Assembly (NCBI RefSeq): GCF_019457635.1 | Contig: NZ_CP080412.1 | Location: forward strand, 2,728,001-2,792,000 | Length of the DNA stretch: 64,000 bases | DNA from: Shewanella mangrovisoli | GTDB lineage: Bacteria > Pseudomonadota > Gammaproteobacteria > Enterobacterales > Shewanellaceae | Reading direction: 5' to 3' | Shown here: one piece after another, positions 1 through 8,446 of the stretch | How positions within the stretch are numbered: position 1 is the stretch's first letter | Layout of the letters: every line of letters begins with the position of its first letter | The notes under the pieces: generated by a model | Database searches by the model: none | Seen by the model: only the letters and a program-made list of their open reading frames with translations | What the model was told of the DNA's origin: nothing | Translations under genes and position numbers: made by a program

Positions 1-1
1 C

Positions 2-1462
2 GATTATGGCATGCACTTGAGCCCCTTCGCCTTCGACTTAGCCTGGGCCGATTTAAATGCCCTGCTCCACGGTACCTCTTATATTGTCACGCCAATCGCC
101 ATTTTGGTGATTGAGCTAACGGCGGCCAACTTCCTGTGGAAACGGATTGAGAAAATCCAAAAGCTGAATCTTGGCAATAAGGTTATTACCCTAATTGGGG
201 TGTGTTTTGTCAGCAGCCATTTGATCCACATTTGGGCCGACGCGGCCGATATCACCGAAATTACCCGTTTCGATGATACTTATCCACTGTCGTACCCTGC
301 CACTGCGCGCTCCTTTATGGAAAGCCATGGGATTGATGGTTCTTCACAATCGGATGATGAAGCCAATCATGCGACCAGCACGCTCAGCTACCCCACACAG
401 CCACTACAATGCCAGGCCGACAGCAAACCCAATGTGTTAATGCTGACCATCGACAGCTTACGTGCCGACATGGTGGACGCTAAGACCATGCCGTTTTTGC
501 ATCAATACACTGAGCAGAATCAGAGCTTTACCCAGCATTACAGTGGCGGCAATCAATTTAGAACCGGCATGTTCTCCCTGCTCTATGGCTTGCAAGGCAG
601 CTATGGCGATGCGCGCATCTTCAATAGCACTAGCCCCATCATGACCCAAAGCTTTAGACAGGCGGGTTATCAACTTGGCTTATTTATCCCCGAAACTAAT
701 CTGAATTTACGCTCGGCGCAGGCCATGTTTAATGACTTTACCCCCGTCATCGCCAAAGAAACCAATGGCAGTGCCGATGCGGATTTACGCAGCGTAGGCC
801 ACTTTAAGCAATGGCAAAGCGAGCAACAGAGCCCATGGTTCGCCCTCGTTAACCTGAAGGCGCCAGAGAATTTTGATACCCCAGTCGGCTTCCTCGGTAT
901 CGAAACCGTCAAGGCCGATGCGAATTTGAAACCGGCCCAAAAGGTGCTGTTTAACCAATATCGCCAATCGTTGAATTTTATTGATAAACAAATCCAAGCG
1001 ATAGTGAGTGAGTTGCCGAGCGACACCTTAGTGGTGATCACTGGTGTCAACGGCAAGATATTTACCAGCAACAGCGATGAAGCCCAGCGCAATTTGTCAC
1101 CCGAGAGTGTCAGAGTGCCTATGGTCATTCATTGGCCGAATGTCGGTGCCAGTAAGGTTAAATATCGCACGAGTCACTATGGCGTAGTGCCTACCTTGAT
1201 GACCCATATCTTAGGTTGCACCAATAACACCACAGACTACAGCGCGGGCCGTAGCCTACTGCAACCGAGCCAAGAGACCTGGATTTACATCGGTGACAGT
1301 CGCATATTTGCCATTTACCAACAGTCGGAAATCACCGTCATCGACCGCCATGGTAAATACCGCATTTACGATGAAAACTTTGAGCATAGACTGCATAAGA
1401 AGATGAGTGCGCCCGAGCTTATCCAAGTGATGCGAGAAGGCCGTCGCCTCTACAATCACTAA
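2..1462 (+). CDS. YejM/PbgA-like inner-membrane sulfatase-family protein (5' end outside window)
   Basis: The frame is open from the first base (Asp-Tyr-Gly precede the Met at 11), so the N-terminal membrane part lies upstream of the window. What remains begins in the last membrane segments and continues into a periplasmic alkaline-phosphatase-fold domain: 'LMLTIDSLRADM' is the usual first metal-site strand of sulfatase-like enzymes, followed by 'HYSGGNQFRTGMFSLLYG'. This arrangement matches E. coli YejM (PbgA), which senses lipopolysaccharide and cardiolipin and has lost sulfatase activity. The hydrophobic start plus sulfatase-like fold is seen; the role is by family. A strong bidirectional terminator follows. 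Confidence 0.8.
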   Translation, partial: DYGMHLSPFAFDLAWADLNALLHGTSYIVTPIAILVIELTAANFLWKRIEKIQKLNLGNKVITLIGVCFVSSHLIHIWADAADITEITRFDDTYPLSYPATARSFMESHGIDGSSQSDDEANHATSTLSYPTQPLQCQADSKPNVLMLTIDSLRADMVDAKTMPFLHQYTEQNQSFTQHYSGGNQFRTGMFSLLYGLQGSYGDARIFNSTSPIMTQSFRQAGYQLGLFIPETNLNLRSAQAMFNDFTPVIAKETNGSADADLRSVGHFKQWQSEQQSPWFALVNLKAPENFDTPVGFLGIETVKADANLKPAQKVLFNQYRQSLNFIDKQIQAIVSELPSDTLVVITGVNGKIFTSNSDEAQRNLSPESVRVPMVIHWPNVGASKVKYRTSHYGVVPTLMTHILGCTNNTTDYSAGRSLLQPSQETWIYIGDSRIFAIYQQSEITVIDRHGKYRIYDENFEHRLHKKMSAPELIQVMREGRRLYNH

Positions 1463-1551
1463 GCAGAGAGTCAATAAGCTAGCCAATTGTTACAGGTCGT
1501 TTTTGCTCCCAGTAAAGCTTGGATTAAAACGAGAAAAAATAAACAATAAAC

Positions 1552-1581
1552 AAAAAGCCCCACTTTATCGTGGGGCTTTTT
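1552..1581. terminator. Bidirectional intrinsic terminator
   Basis: A 12-bp perfect stem (aaaaagccccac / gtggggcttttt) with a 6-nt loop has A and T tracts on both sides. It serves the converging sulfatase-like gene (+) and the Old Yellow Enzyme gene (-). Confidence 0.9.
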
Positions 1582-1599
1582 ATTTGGCTAAGAACTAGC

Positions 1600-2712
1600 T
1601 CAATCTATGGATGATTCCGCTTTCACGGTGGAATAACGCTCTAACCAATGGGCGTAAGAGGAAGGTAACACCCAAGATGGACGCGAGACCTTTAAGGTTT
1701 GTGCCGCTTGATAAGGCCAGTGAGGGTTAGCCAAAAATGCTTTACCTATCATGACTAAATCCATTTGCTGATCTTGAATCGCTTGCTCTGCGTGGTGAGG
1801 ATTATCCATGCCCCATGACGTTGCCACCGGGAAACCCACTTCACGACGCACTCGCTCGGCAATAGGCGCCAAAAAGGCCGGGCGCCAAGGAATGTTGGCC
1901 GTGGGTGTTGAAAAACAAATACTGACGTTAAGCATATCGAGGCCTGCGCGCTTAAATTGCTTCACCAAGGCGATGGATTCACTCAGGGTTTGCTCGTCTT
2001 TATCATCAAATTCAATCACACCAAAGCGCGCCGTTAACGGCAAATGTTCAGGCCAAACCGCCCTCACCGCCTCAACCGTCTCGATAAGAAAACGGCCTCG
2101 CCCTTGTGCATCACCACCGTATTCATCGGTACGTTGGTTGGCATAGGTAGAGAAGAAGCTTTGCGCTAAATAGCCGTGGGCAAAGTGCAGCTCTAACCAT
2201 TCAAACCCAGCCTCAAGCGCCCGCTTGGCCGCCGCCACGAAATCGGCTTTCACACGTTGAATATCATCAATTGTCATGGCTGTCGGTACTTTGCCAAGGT
2301 TAGCGCCAAATGCCACGGCCGATGGCGACAGCGTTTGCCAGCCTTGCTCCCCTTCAATATGGTCATCCCCTTCCCAAGGAATGTTGGCACTGGCTTTGCG
2401 GCCAGCATGGGCGATTTGGATCCCCGCCACCGCGCCAGCCCCTTTAATCGCCGAGGCGATGTTGGCTAAGCCTGCCGCTTGTTCTTCGTTCCACAATCCT
2501 AAGCAGCGCGGAGTGATCCGCCCCTCTGGCGATACGGCGGTCGCCTCAACCACCACTAAGCCTGCGCCGCCGCGAGCTAGGCTAGTATAATGCACTTGAT
2601 GCCAATCGTTACTCAGCCCGTCGTGAGCCTGATACTGACACATAGGTGCCACGGCAATGCGGTTTTTAAGCGTGATATCTTTTAATCTGAAAGGAGAAAA
2701 TAGCTGGGTCAT
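1600..2712 (-). CDS. Old Yellow Enzyme family NADH:flavin oxidoreductase (YqjM-like)
   Basis: A 370-residue TIM-barrel FMN enzyme that reduces activated C=C bonds or xenobiotics with NAD(P)H in the cytosol. The start 'LFSPFRLKDITLKNRIAVAPMCQY' is typical, and Cys25 matches the redox-tuning Cys of the YqjM ('thermophilic-like') class. 'ELHFAHGYL' carries the substrate-binding His pair. Length is normal. It is divergent from a LysR gene 100 bp away, which is probably its regulator (inferred from context). The natural substrate cannot be told from sequence. Confidence 0.9.
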   Translation of the reverse strand: MTQLFSPFRLKDITLKNRIAVAPMCQYQAHDGLSNDWHQVHYTSLARGGAGLVVVEATAVSPEGRITPRCLGLWNEEQAAGLANIASAIKGAGAVAGIQIAHAGRKASANIPWEGDDHIEGEQGWQTLSPSAVAFGANLGKVPTAMTIDDIQRVKADFVAAAKRALEAGFEWLELHFAHGYLAQSFFSTYANQRTDEYGGDAQGRGRFLIETVEAVRAVWPEHLPLTARFGVIEFDDKDEQTLSESIALVKQFKRAGLDMLNVSICFSTPTANIPWRPAFLAPIAERVRREVGFPVATSWGMDNPHHAEQAIQDQQMDLVMIGKAFLANPHWPYQAAQTLKVSRPSWVLPSSYAHWLERYSTVKAESSID

Positions 2713-2789
2713 CTGACAGTCCTAACCATGGGTTAACTAGATGAGGACAGACTAAAACGAACGTGCCATAATTAAAAGTATCACCATAT

Positions 2790-2802
2790 TATAGGTTCTA
2801 TA
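2790..2802. promoter_or_regulatory. Palindrome in the OYE/LysR divergent promoter region
   Basis: TATAG-GTT-CTATA is a perfect inverted repeat with the T-N11-A form of LysR-type operators. It lies 11 bp before the LysR start and in the leader of the divergent gene. Regulator binding is inferred. Confidence 0.45.
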
Positions 2803-2812
2803 AGATTTCGTT

Positions 2813-3679
2813 ATGATAAATCCACAATGGCTCAATACCTTTGCAGTGTTAGTGGAAAAGGGAAACTTTACCCGCACGGCCGAAGCCATAGGTATCACCC
2901 AAGCCGCAGTCAGCCAGCATATCAGTCGCTTAGAAGAACAATACGGCACTCTCTTTTTGCGCCGTAGCCGCCAACTCGAAATCACTCCCATTGGTGTGCA
3001 TTTATTGAGTTACGTCAACGATATAGACTGCGCCGAGAAACGATTACAGCAAAAACTCATTCAAGACGATGCCCATATTGGCGAAATTAGTCTTATCACG
3101 CCTGGCAGTATTGGCTTAACGCTCTACCCGTTGCTTTTGCAGCTACAAACGGCGTTTTCGCAGCTAAAAATTCATCATCGTTTTGCCCCCGATAATGAAA
3201 TCCTCTCCGCCATTCTCGCCAATCAACATGAGCTGGGGATGGTGACGTTTAAGCCGTCGGATCCCAGTATTTGCAGCAGCCATTTTACCGAAGAACCCCT
3301 CGAGTTGGTTGTGCCTGCGGGGCAGAAAATTACCAGTTGGCAAGATTTGCAGCGCCTCGGATTTATCTCCCACCCCGATGGCGAAGCCATGGCCACCCGT
3401 TTATTGAGTCGCAAATATCCGGGGAGTCCTGGCATTCAAGAGATCCCCTGTAAAGGTTTTATCAATCAGATCAGCTTAATCCTCGAACCCGTCGCCAAGG
3501 GACTCGGCTTTACCGTGATCCCACGCTACGCCCGCAAAGCCTTTGAACGACAAGAGGAAATCTATGTGGTTGAGTGTGGCAGCCAAGTCGTGGATACCAT
3601 TTGGCTGATCCACAGAGCCGAGTGGCCTTTGTCCCGCCGAGCACAAACGGCCATCGATTACTTAAAAAGTCAAATTTAA
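2813..3679 (+). CDS. LysR-family transcriptional regulator
   Basis: 288 residues. The N-terminal winged helix (about residues 3-62) has the family signature 'FTRTAEAIGITQAAVSQHISRLEEQYGTLFLRR'. The rest is a periplasmic-binding-protein-like effector domain. It is transcribed away from the adjacent Old Yellow Enzyme gene, the classic arrangement for a LysR activator and its target. No strong Shine-Dalgarno is seen before the ATG. The effector is unknown. Confidence 0.92.
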   Translation: MINPQWLNTFAVLVEKGNFTRTAEAIGITQAAVSQHISRLEEQYGTLFLRRSRQLEITPIGVHLLSYVNDIDCAEKRLQQKLIQDDAHIGEISLITPGSIGLTLYPLLLQLQTAFSQLKIHHRFAPDNEILSAILANQHELGMVTFKPSDPSICSSHFTEEPLELVVPAGQKITSWQDLQRLGFISHPDGEAMATRLLSRKYPGSPGIQEIPCKGFINQISLILEPVAKGLGFTVIPRYARKAFERQEEIYVVECGSQVVDTIWLIHRAEWPLSRRAQTAIDYLKSQI

Positions 3680-3835
3680 CCTAAACCGACAGGTAAAAAT
3701 GCTGCGGCGAAAGGCGTTAAACGGCAAAGTGAATGCCTAGTAATAGAAATCTAGCGATTTTAGAACAACATAATTAATTGAATATCGGACAGATTTATAT
3801 TTATAGGTTATATTAGCATCTATAAATAGTACTCC

Positions 3836-4825
3836 ATGTTGTTAGTACTCCCTTTAATTGCACGGCTGCGAACAATGACAAAAATTGCCCCACAACACGC
3901 CGAAACGGGTTCCGATACCAACCATAGTCAAGCCATTGATACTATTTTAAATAGTCTCGATGCGCTGGTATATGTCTCTGATTTAGATACCTATGATTTA
4001 CTCTATCTCAATGACTACGGTGTATCGGTTTGGGGTGAGGCAAAAGGTAAAAAGTGCTATCAAGTGCTGCAATCGGCACAACACTCGCCTTGTCAATTTT
4101 GTACTAACCCTAAACTATTGGATGAAAAGGGAAATCCTGCAGGCGTCCATGTATGGGAGTTTCAAAATACCCAAAATGGCCGTTGGTACCAATGTCGCGA
4201 TCAAGCCATTCATTGGACCGATGGCCGATTAGTTAGAATCGAAATCGCCACCGATATCACCGAACGCAAACAAATGGAGCAAGCGCTAATAGAGGCAAAA
4301 TCCACGGCCGAACGTCTTGCCGACACTGATGAACTGACCCAACTCTATAATCGTCGTGCTTTTTTCAATCTCGGTCGCCAAAGTGCGCAGCAAACAGCAC
4401 AACCACTGGCCTTTATCATGTTCGATATTGATCACTTTAAGCGGATTAACGACCGCTGGGGCCATGCTATGGGAGATGCGGCGCTTATCCATATCGCAAG
4501 ATTAACGCAAGCAAAGCTTAGACCGCACGATATCCTCGCCCGTCTCGGCGGTGAAGAATTTGGGCTGATTTTACCCAACACTCACCATGAACAAGCATGG
4601 CAAGTCGCAGAGTCGATTCGCCACGGGTTTGATACGCAGCCACTACAGCTTAACGGCCACATCATCCACTGCACCGCAAGCTTTGGTATATCATCCTTAA
4701 TCTTGCCCCAAATCAATCATCCCGATGAGGCACAATCCCTCTTGGAAACCCTGTTCAATAATGCCGATCAGGCCATGATGCAAGCCAAGCGCGCAGGTAG
4801 AAATCAAGTCTGTGATGCGACCTAA
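3836..4825 (+). CDS. PAS-GGDEF diguanylate cyclase
   Basis: A cytosolic sensor cyclase making c-di-GMP from two GTP. It has an N-terminal PAS domain ('NSLDALVYVSDLDTYDLLYLN') with an odd 'CQFCTN' Cys pair, a PAC-like end ('ATDITERKQMEQ'), and a GGDEF domain with an intact 'LGGEEFG' active site. An inhibitory I-site (RPHD) lies exactly five residues before GGEEF, so product inhibition is expected. The first ATG has no clear ribosome site; an alternative start is ATG 3875. The Cys pair could sense redox or metal (inference). Confidence 0.9.
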   Translation: MLLVLPLIARLRTMTKIAPQHAETGSDTNHSQAIDTILNSLDALVYVSDLDTYDLLYLNDYGVSVWGEAKGKKCYQVLQSAQHSPCQFCTNPKLLDEKGNPAGVHVWEFQNTQNGRWYQCRDQAIHWTDGRLVRIEIATDITERKQMEQALIEAKSTAERLADTDELTQLYNRRAFFNLGRQSAQQTAQPLAFIMFDIDHFKRINDRWGHAMGDAALIHIARLTQAKLRPHDILARLGGEEFGLILPNTHHEQAWQVAESIRHGFDTQPLQLNGHIIHCTASFGISSLILPQINHPDEAQSLLETLFNNADQAMMQAKRAGRNQVCDAT

Positions 4826-5083
4826 CAATACAAAGAAAGTTAGTCCATTTATGATTGGTGTAAGACTTGTGATGAGATAGCAACAATGCCAATCCTAACT
4901 TACTGTATAACTATTCGTGCAGCTAAATACCTATTGACTGCCCCATTCGGAGTTACGGACGTCAGAACCTGTCCAATTTAAGAAGTCCAGTTGACTAAAT
5001 TTTAGTAATGATACAGAGTACCTAGCACTAATGGATGAAAAATCATTCTTGATTTCAAATTAGACGGATTTAGCAGCGGCCAA
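4826..5083. other. Intergenic stretch before the cassette array; no gene seen
   Basis: No convincing reading frame or RNA is visible. It separates the cyclase gene from the first integron-type core site. An integron integrase and attI would be expected about here if the array were complete; none is present. Confidence 0.6.
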
Positions 5084-5141
5084 GTCCAACATTGAGTGTG
5101 CCCAACAAACAGCACAAGGCAGCAATACTAAGACGTTAGGT
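5084..5141 (+). repeat. attC-like/integron core site at the left end of the array
   Basis: Candidate start GTCCAAC (5084-5090) or GCCCAAC (5100-5106); the end GTTAGGT (5135-5141) fits the integron core GTTRRRY. Recombination would occur after the G at 5135. The right half TTAGGT belongs to cassette 1, and its complement ACCTAAC appears at that cassette's end. The left part is poorly conserved. Confidence 0.6.
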
Positions 5142-5148
5142 ACTCAGG

Positions 5149-5598
5149 ATGAGTTTGTTTTATTCCCTCAAAATAGCAGAAACGAATCAAGTAATGAAAG
5201 AAGAACTAAAACTTGCTGTCACTGATTATCTAAGGGGGCAAGGTTTTAAAGGAAGCATTCCAATTTTTAGTAGAGAAACAAAAGGCTTGTATCAAACACT
5301 TGACTTTCAGTTTAATAAATACGGTGGCTCTTTCGCCGTAAACTTAAGTTTGTTGGAACCTAATAACCAGTTTTTAAAACTTCCCATGTCTAAACAGAAA
5401 ATACTAGCTTCTCGTCGTTTGGGTTCTTTATCTAGGCACTTAAAGAACAAACAAAATCAAGATTATTGGTTCAGGTTTGTTAAGGGGAGCTTTTTCCCGA
5501 CTTACAACTATAAAAAAGCTGCTCAAGAATTCATTGCAATATACAGTTGCGAAGCGGAAAAAACGTTTGAATATATGCTGGGTGAAATGAGTACCTAA
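5149..5598 (+). CDS. Cassette 1: DUF4304-like protein
   Basis: 149 residues, cytosolic, no signal or membrane segment. The pattern 'LRGQGFKGSIPIFSRETKGLYQTLDFQFNKYGGSFAVNLSL...RLGSL' resembles the DUF4304 family, common in integron cassettes; function unknown. The start lies 14 bases after the core site, usual for cassettes, and the stop codon overlaps the attC start. ATG 5194 is an alternative start with no better ribosome site. Confidence 0.75.
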   Translation: MSLFYSLKIAETNQVMKEELKLAVTDYLRGQGFKGSIPIFSRETKGLYQTLDFQFNKYGGSFAVNLSLLEPNNQFLKLPMSKQKILASRRLGSLSRHLKNKQNQDYWFRFVKGSFFPTYNYKKAAQEFIAIYSCEAEKTFEYMLGEMST

Positions 5599-5694
5599 CA
5601 AACAAATAATGCAGGACTGTTAAAGCTTGGCTCGGGTCCGCTTCGCTACACAATTTTAGCCAAGCTTTAACAGCCCTATATTTGGGCGTTATCC
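5593..5694 (+). repeat. attC site of cassette 1
   Basis: Starts ACCTAAC (5593-5599) and ends with core GTTATCC (5688-5694). Inside is a 16-bp perfect stem (ctgttaaagcttggct / agccaagctttaacag). ACCTAAC is the exact complement of GTTAGGT at the cassette's left edge, so the unit 5136-5688 is a complete cassette. Confidence 0.85.
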
Positions 5695-5712
5695 GTAATT
5701 CAAGGATTGGAA

Positions 5713-6141
5713 ATGAAATCTAGTTTTGTCTTAATATCATTAATGTTTCTTTCAGGTTGTGCATCTGTCCCTAAGTCAGTGGATGAACTGAGGGCCGCAG
5801 GTAAAGCTAAAAGCAGTTTTTGCTCAAATAAGCCATTTAATGAAACTGTTGAGTTAATTGAGAGGCAAGTAAAAAAATGCTTCGCGCATGGTAAGCAAGA
5901 TATTTATGGTGGTACAAGCGATACGTTTATCGAAAAAATTGAAGCTGATAGTAATTCAATTACATTAGCTTCAGTTGCCCATGTAAATTGGAATAGATTT
6001 TACCAAATTATAGTTGATGTAAGTTCTCAGGATAAATGTCCAGCTTTTGTTGAAGCTTATGGTATGTCCAGTAACTGGTCTAAAACAACTGGTTTGGTTC
6101 AGGATTGGATAAGTGGGAACAACCTTGATAAGTGTGATTAA
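5713..6141 (+). CDS. Cassette 2: small lipoprotein
   Basis: 142 residues from the ATG at 5713, preceded by AAGGA at good distance. The signal 'SSFVLISLMFLSGCAS' has a lipobox (LSGC), so the protein is a lipid-anchored envelope protein. Several further Cys residues suggest disulfides in the periplasm. No family recognised. Confidence 0.75.
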   Translation: MKSSFVLISLMFLSGCASVPKSVDELRAAGKAKSSFCSNKPFNETVELIERQVKKCFAHGKQDIYGGTSDTFIEKIEADSNSITLASVAHVNWNRFYQIIVDVSSQDKCPAFVEAYGMSSNWSKTTGLVQDWISGNNLDKCD

Positions 6142-6146
6142 GTTAC

Positions 6147-6227
6147 GCATAACAAGCGCCTTAAACATCGAGGCCTGCTGCCGCTGGATTCGCAACAGGT
6201 TTCTCGCCGTTTAGGCGAGCGTTAGGC
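6147..6227 (+). repeat. attC site of cassette 2
   Basis: GCATAAC (6147-6153) to core GTTAGGC (6221-6227), 81 bp. The inner arms agcgccttaaac and gtttaggcgagc pair with one bulge, the usual asymmetric attC fold. GCATAAC differs by one base from the complement of this cassette's left core GTTATCC. Confidence 0.75.
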
Positions 6228-6232
6228 ACCGT

Positions 6233-6706
6233 ATGGATATATCTCGTACATCATTCATTATTTTATTAGCTGCTTTCATGTGTCCAGCAAAGGCATCGGG
6301 CAACAATGATCCATTTTGCAAGCCTATCAATACTTTTGTTGAATCAATCAAACCTGGTGAAATACATGAAATTAAGTTCCTCACTGCTTGGGGAAGCAAC
6401 TTTAAAGGTTATTCTGAACCTGTCTTATCAGCAAAGCGCTGTGAATACCAAGGCTACGAACCAGCCTCATTTGCTTGCAAGGTGTTGATGGATTCTGCTT
6501 CTGTTGAGTTTGCGGGGAAAAACGCGATGCGAGTTGTTTCATGCCTATCACCGGAAACGCAATTTGCTTCGGGAATCCAGTTAGAGAACGTCTCACTTTA
6601 TTTTTCACATGGTACAGATGAGCGTGGCAGTGAAGTGGTAGTTGATCTCTCAGAAGATAAGACTTTGGGGGCTATGGTATTGAAGGTTGTTGTTAACGGG
6701 TATTGA
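6233..6706 (+). CDS. Cassette 3: secreted hypothetical protein
   Basis: 157 residues with an N-terminal signal peptide (hydrophobic 'FIILLAAFMCPAKA', cleavage near residue 22) and several Cys, so probably periplasmic. The ATG lies 6 bases after the core site. No recognised family. Its own attC (expected to start GCCTAAC) is not found downstream, so the right end of this cassette seems degraded or fused to the next. Confidence 0.7.
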   Translation: MDISRTSFIILLAAFMCPAKASGNNDPFCKPINTFVESIKPGEIHEIKFLTAWGSNFKGYSEPVLSAKRCEYQGYEPASFACKVLMDSASVEFAGKNAMRVVSCLSPETQFASGIQLENVSLYFSHGTDERGSEVVVDLSEDKTLGAMVLKVVVNGY

Positions 6707-6728
6707 CTTTAAGACTAATAAGTTACAT

Positions 6729-6766
6729 CAGCGGAAAACCATTCGCTGAACTCGTGTTTTCCGCTG
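6729..6766 (+). terminator. Hairpin after cassette 3, possible terminator
   Basis: An 11-bp perfect stem (cagcggaaaac / gttttccgctg) is followed by only a short T run. It could be a weak terminator or the remains of an attC. Confidence 0.45.
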
Positions 6767-6789
6767 TTTAAAGCATTAAGAGGCCAATC

Positions 6790-7179
6790 ATGTTCCAAAC
6801 ATTCCTAGAAATGCCGACGTTGCTAAAATTCATAACTGCGCATGCCTTGGTCTGCTTCATTTTCTTTTTGGCTGTTGTAATCCCTGATATGCCGATAATT
6901 GTTAATGGTGAGGTAATGGAATCAGCCGAACTCTGGTCAAGAGGGTTAGGTTTGCCTACAGCAGCTGTAGGCCTAGCTATGCCAGCTGTCGGTTTGCTAA
7001 TTCTTAAGCGCTGGCAATATTCACGGCAACTTTATACTCTAATTCTAGTCTCTGTGCTGGTTGCGCCCTACCTTGTATGGCAGCAGCTAGTACTAGCGCT
7101 GTTTGAGGTTGTACTATCATGTGCAATCATCAGCTACCTCTTTATTAATAAGAAGGCTCGTGCGTACTTCAGCTCTTAA
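6790..7179 (+). CDS. Cassette 4: small membrane protein
   Basis: 129 residues with about three to four hydrophobic spans (around residues 13-32, 53-75, 82-100 and 101-120), so an inner-membrane protein. AGAGG lies before the ATG. No family recognised; similar small membrane proteins are frequent in cassette arrays. Confidence 0.65.
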   Translation: MFQTFLEMPTLLKFITAHALVCFIFFLAVVIPDMPIIVNGEVMESAELWSRGLGLPTAAVGLAMPAVGLLILKRWQYSRQLYTLILVSVLVAPYLVWQQLVLALFEVVLSCAIISYLFINKKARAYFSS

Positions 7180-7257
7180 TAATCGCAGGCATTGCAACGA
7201 CTTTTCAGTTGCGGCTTCGCATTCTCTACAAAGCCGCGCGTGAGCAGGGAGTTATAT
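7180..7257 (+). repeat. attC-like region between cassettes 4 and 5
   Basis: Contains two nested inverted repeats (gcaac/gttgc and gcggctt/aagccgc) and ends with core GTTATAT (7251-7257). The left end is not clear. The right core matches the ATATAAC start of the attC after cassette 5. Confidence 0.55.
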
Positions 7258-7283
7258 TAACCAATCACCATCGGAGACCTATC

Positions 7284-7817
7284 ATCAAAAAAGTAATCTA
7301 TTTAGTAGTTTTGACTCTATTGTTTGGGTGTTTTGATGCAGAACAATGGCAGCCCCAAATAGAGAGGATGGTGGCAGACTCTCCGACCAAAGCACAAGTT
7401 GTATCCTTTAGCCGTGGAGCTTGTTACGGCACTTGTCCAGTCTATGATTTTTATATTTTTCCTGATGATAACTTTGTGTTTATTGGCCGGGCACACGTAA
7501 ACAAAATGGGGGCATATAGGGGCGCTCTTGAGGCCGGAACATTCCAAAGTTTAATCAACTTGGTTGATAACAATAACTTTCTCAAATTGTCTCGAATTGG
7601 ATATTTCGGAAAATCCAACTCTGAGAGTGCAACATTCAAGTGTGGTTCATATGAAACAGACCATCCGACAGTATCTATCGGTGTTCAACTTCAAGAGATG
7701 GAGTTAACAGTAGCCCATAATTTGGGATGCTCAGATTTCCCTGATGAACAAGTCTTGCTAAAAATGTTTGCCACATTTGAGCAAGTCGTTGTGTTAAACA
7801 GTAAAGGGCTAATATAA
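7284..7817 (+). CDS. Cassette 5: lipoprotein, apparently with an ATC start codon
   Basis: The frame holds a lipoprotein signal, 'KKVIYLVVLTLLFGCFD' (lipobox LFGC), directly after GGAG (7273-7276). No ATG, GTG or TTG lies between the cassette core at 7251 and the signal; the codons there are ATC-ATC-AAA-AAA. The second ATC (7284) is 7 bases from GGAG, the ideal spacing. About 177 residues; 'CYGTCPVYDFYIF' matches a DUF6438-like Cys motif (tentative). An ATG-to-ATC change, an error in the sequence, or a true non-standard start are all possible. Confidence 0.6.
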   Translation: MKKVIYLVVLTLLFGCFDAEQWQPQIERMVADSPTKAQVVSFSRGACYGTCPVYDFYIFPDDNFVFIGRAHVNKMGAYRGALEAGTFQSLINLVDNNNFLKLSRIGYFGKSNSESATFKCGSYETDHPTVSIGVQLQEMELTVAHNLGCSDFPDEQVLLKMFATFEQVVVLNSKGLI

Positions 7818-7909
7818 CAAGTTGCTTAATTTCGCTCCACCACCAAAAGCGCGACTTCCACGGGACTGCCTACGCTTCACTGTGGCAGTCCATTAGCAAA
7901 GTGTTAACC
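7812..7909 (+). repeat. attC site of cassette 5
   Basis: ATATAAC (7812-7818) to GTTAACC (7903-7909). Inner arms gttgcttaat and attagcaaa pair with one extra base. ATATAAC is the exact complement of GTTATAT at 7251, defining cassette 5 as 7252-7903. Confidence 0.8.
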
Positions 7910-7986
7910 CATAGAAATTTTTATCCGAAATTCACCTGATTCAGTTGAAGTTCTAACACGCTTTTGTCCAAAAACTGCTTAGCATT

Positions 7987-8055
7987 TCTTTAGACCTACA
8001 GGCTATACCGATGCTAAACAGGTAAGCTGTGGTGATTAGTAAGACGACCGTCTGC
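7987..8055. repeat. Imperfect direct repeat, copy A
   Basis: About 70 bp matching 8206-8274; the core 'gctgtggtgattag' corresponds to 'gccgtggtgattag'. It looks like part of a dispersed intergenic repeat. No gene is seen between 7910 and 8384. Confidence 0.55.
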
Positions 8056-8205
8056 CCCATGGCCGCTCTTTGGCATCCATGTCATCGCGGCATTTGTGAA
8101 TCCATTTACATCAGACGGGGCGACCCTGCATCCAAAGAAGGACTTGCAGCGTGTCGTCGAACAAATGCCATGGCACACCTATAAACCAAAGCAAGAGACA
8201 TATCC

Positions 8206-8274
8206 TCTTTAAAATCTACAGATTACGCCGTTCTAAAAAGGTGAGCCGTGGTGATTAGCGAGGCAACCGTTCGC
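8206..8274. repeat. Imperfect direct repeat, copy B
   Basis: Second copy of the 7987-8055 unit, same orientation, about 219 bp away. The stretch between the copies holds a 41-codon frame without a ribosome site, rejected as a gene. Confidence 0.55.
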
Positions 8275-8395
8275 TATTTGACATACCATTGATTGCCATA
8301 AGCCATACCAATGAAAACTCCCTAAGTTATTAATAACTCGGTTGTATTCCCCATTACAAAACGTAAAGACATCACTTTAATGCTAAATCACAGAC

Positions 8396-8430
8396 ACAAA
8401 AAAGCCCGCAACTAATTAAGATTGCAGGCT
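8396..8430 (-). terminator. Original tRNA-Pro terminator left at attL
   Basis: agcccgcaa...attgcaggct hairpin, followed on the minus strand by a T run. It is the chromosomal copy separated from its tRNA by the prophage. Confidence 0.7.
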
Positions 8431-8446
8431 TTATTGTTTATGAATT

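Larger units (their letters stand above)
5135..7909 (+). mobile_element. Integron gene-cassette array without integrase (CALIN)
   Basis: Five small plus-strand genes in a row are separated by GC-rich palindromic sites ending in GTT-type cores (5135, 5688, 6221, 7251, 7903). Cassettes 1 and 5 have ends that match as a circularised cassette must: GTTAGGT pairs with ACCTAAC, and GTTATAT with ATATAAC. Products are small hypothetical, lipoprotein or membrane proteins, the usual cassette content. No intI lies in the window; the tyrosine recombinases here belong to the prophage. Confidence 0.8.

Noticed and set aside
8059..8184. 41-codon frame starting MAALWHPCHRG between the two repeat copies
   Set aside because: No ribosome site and it lies between the two degenerate repeat copies; more likely part of a dispersed repeat.
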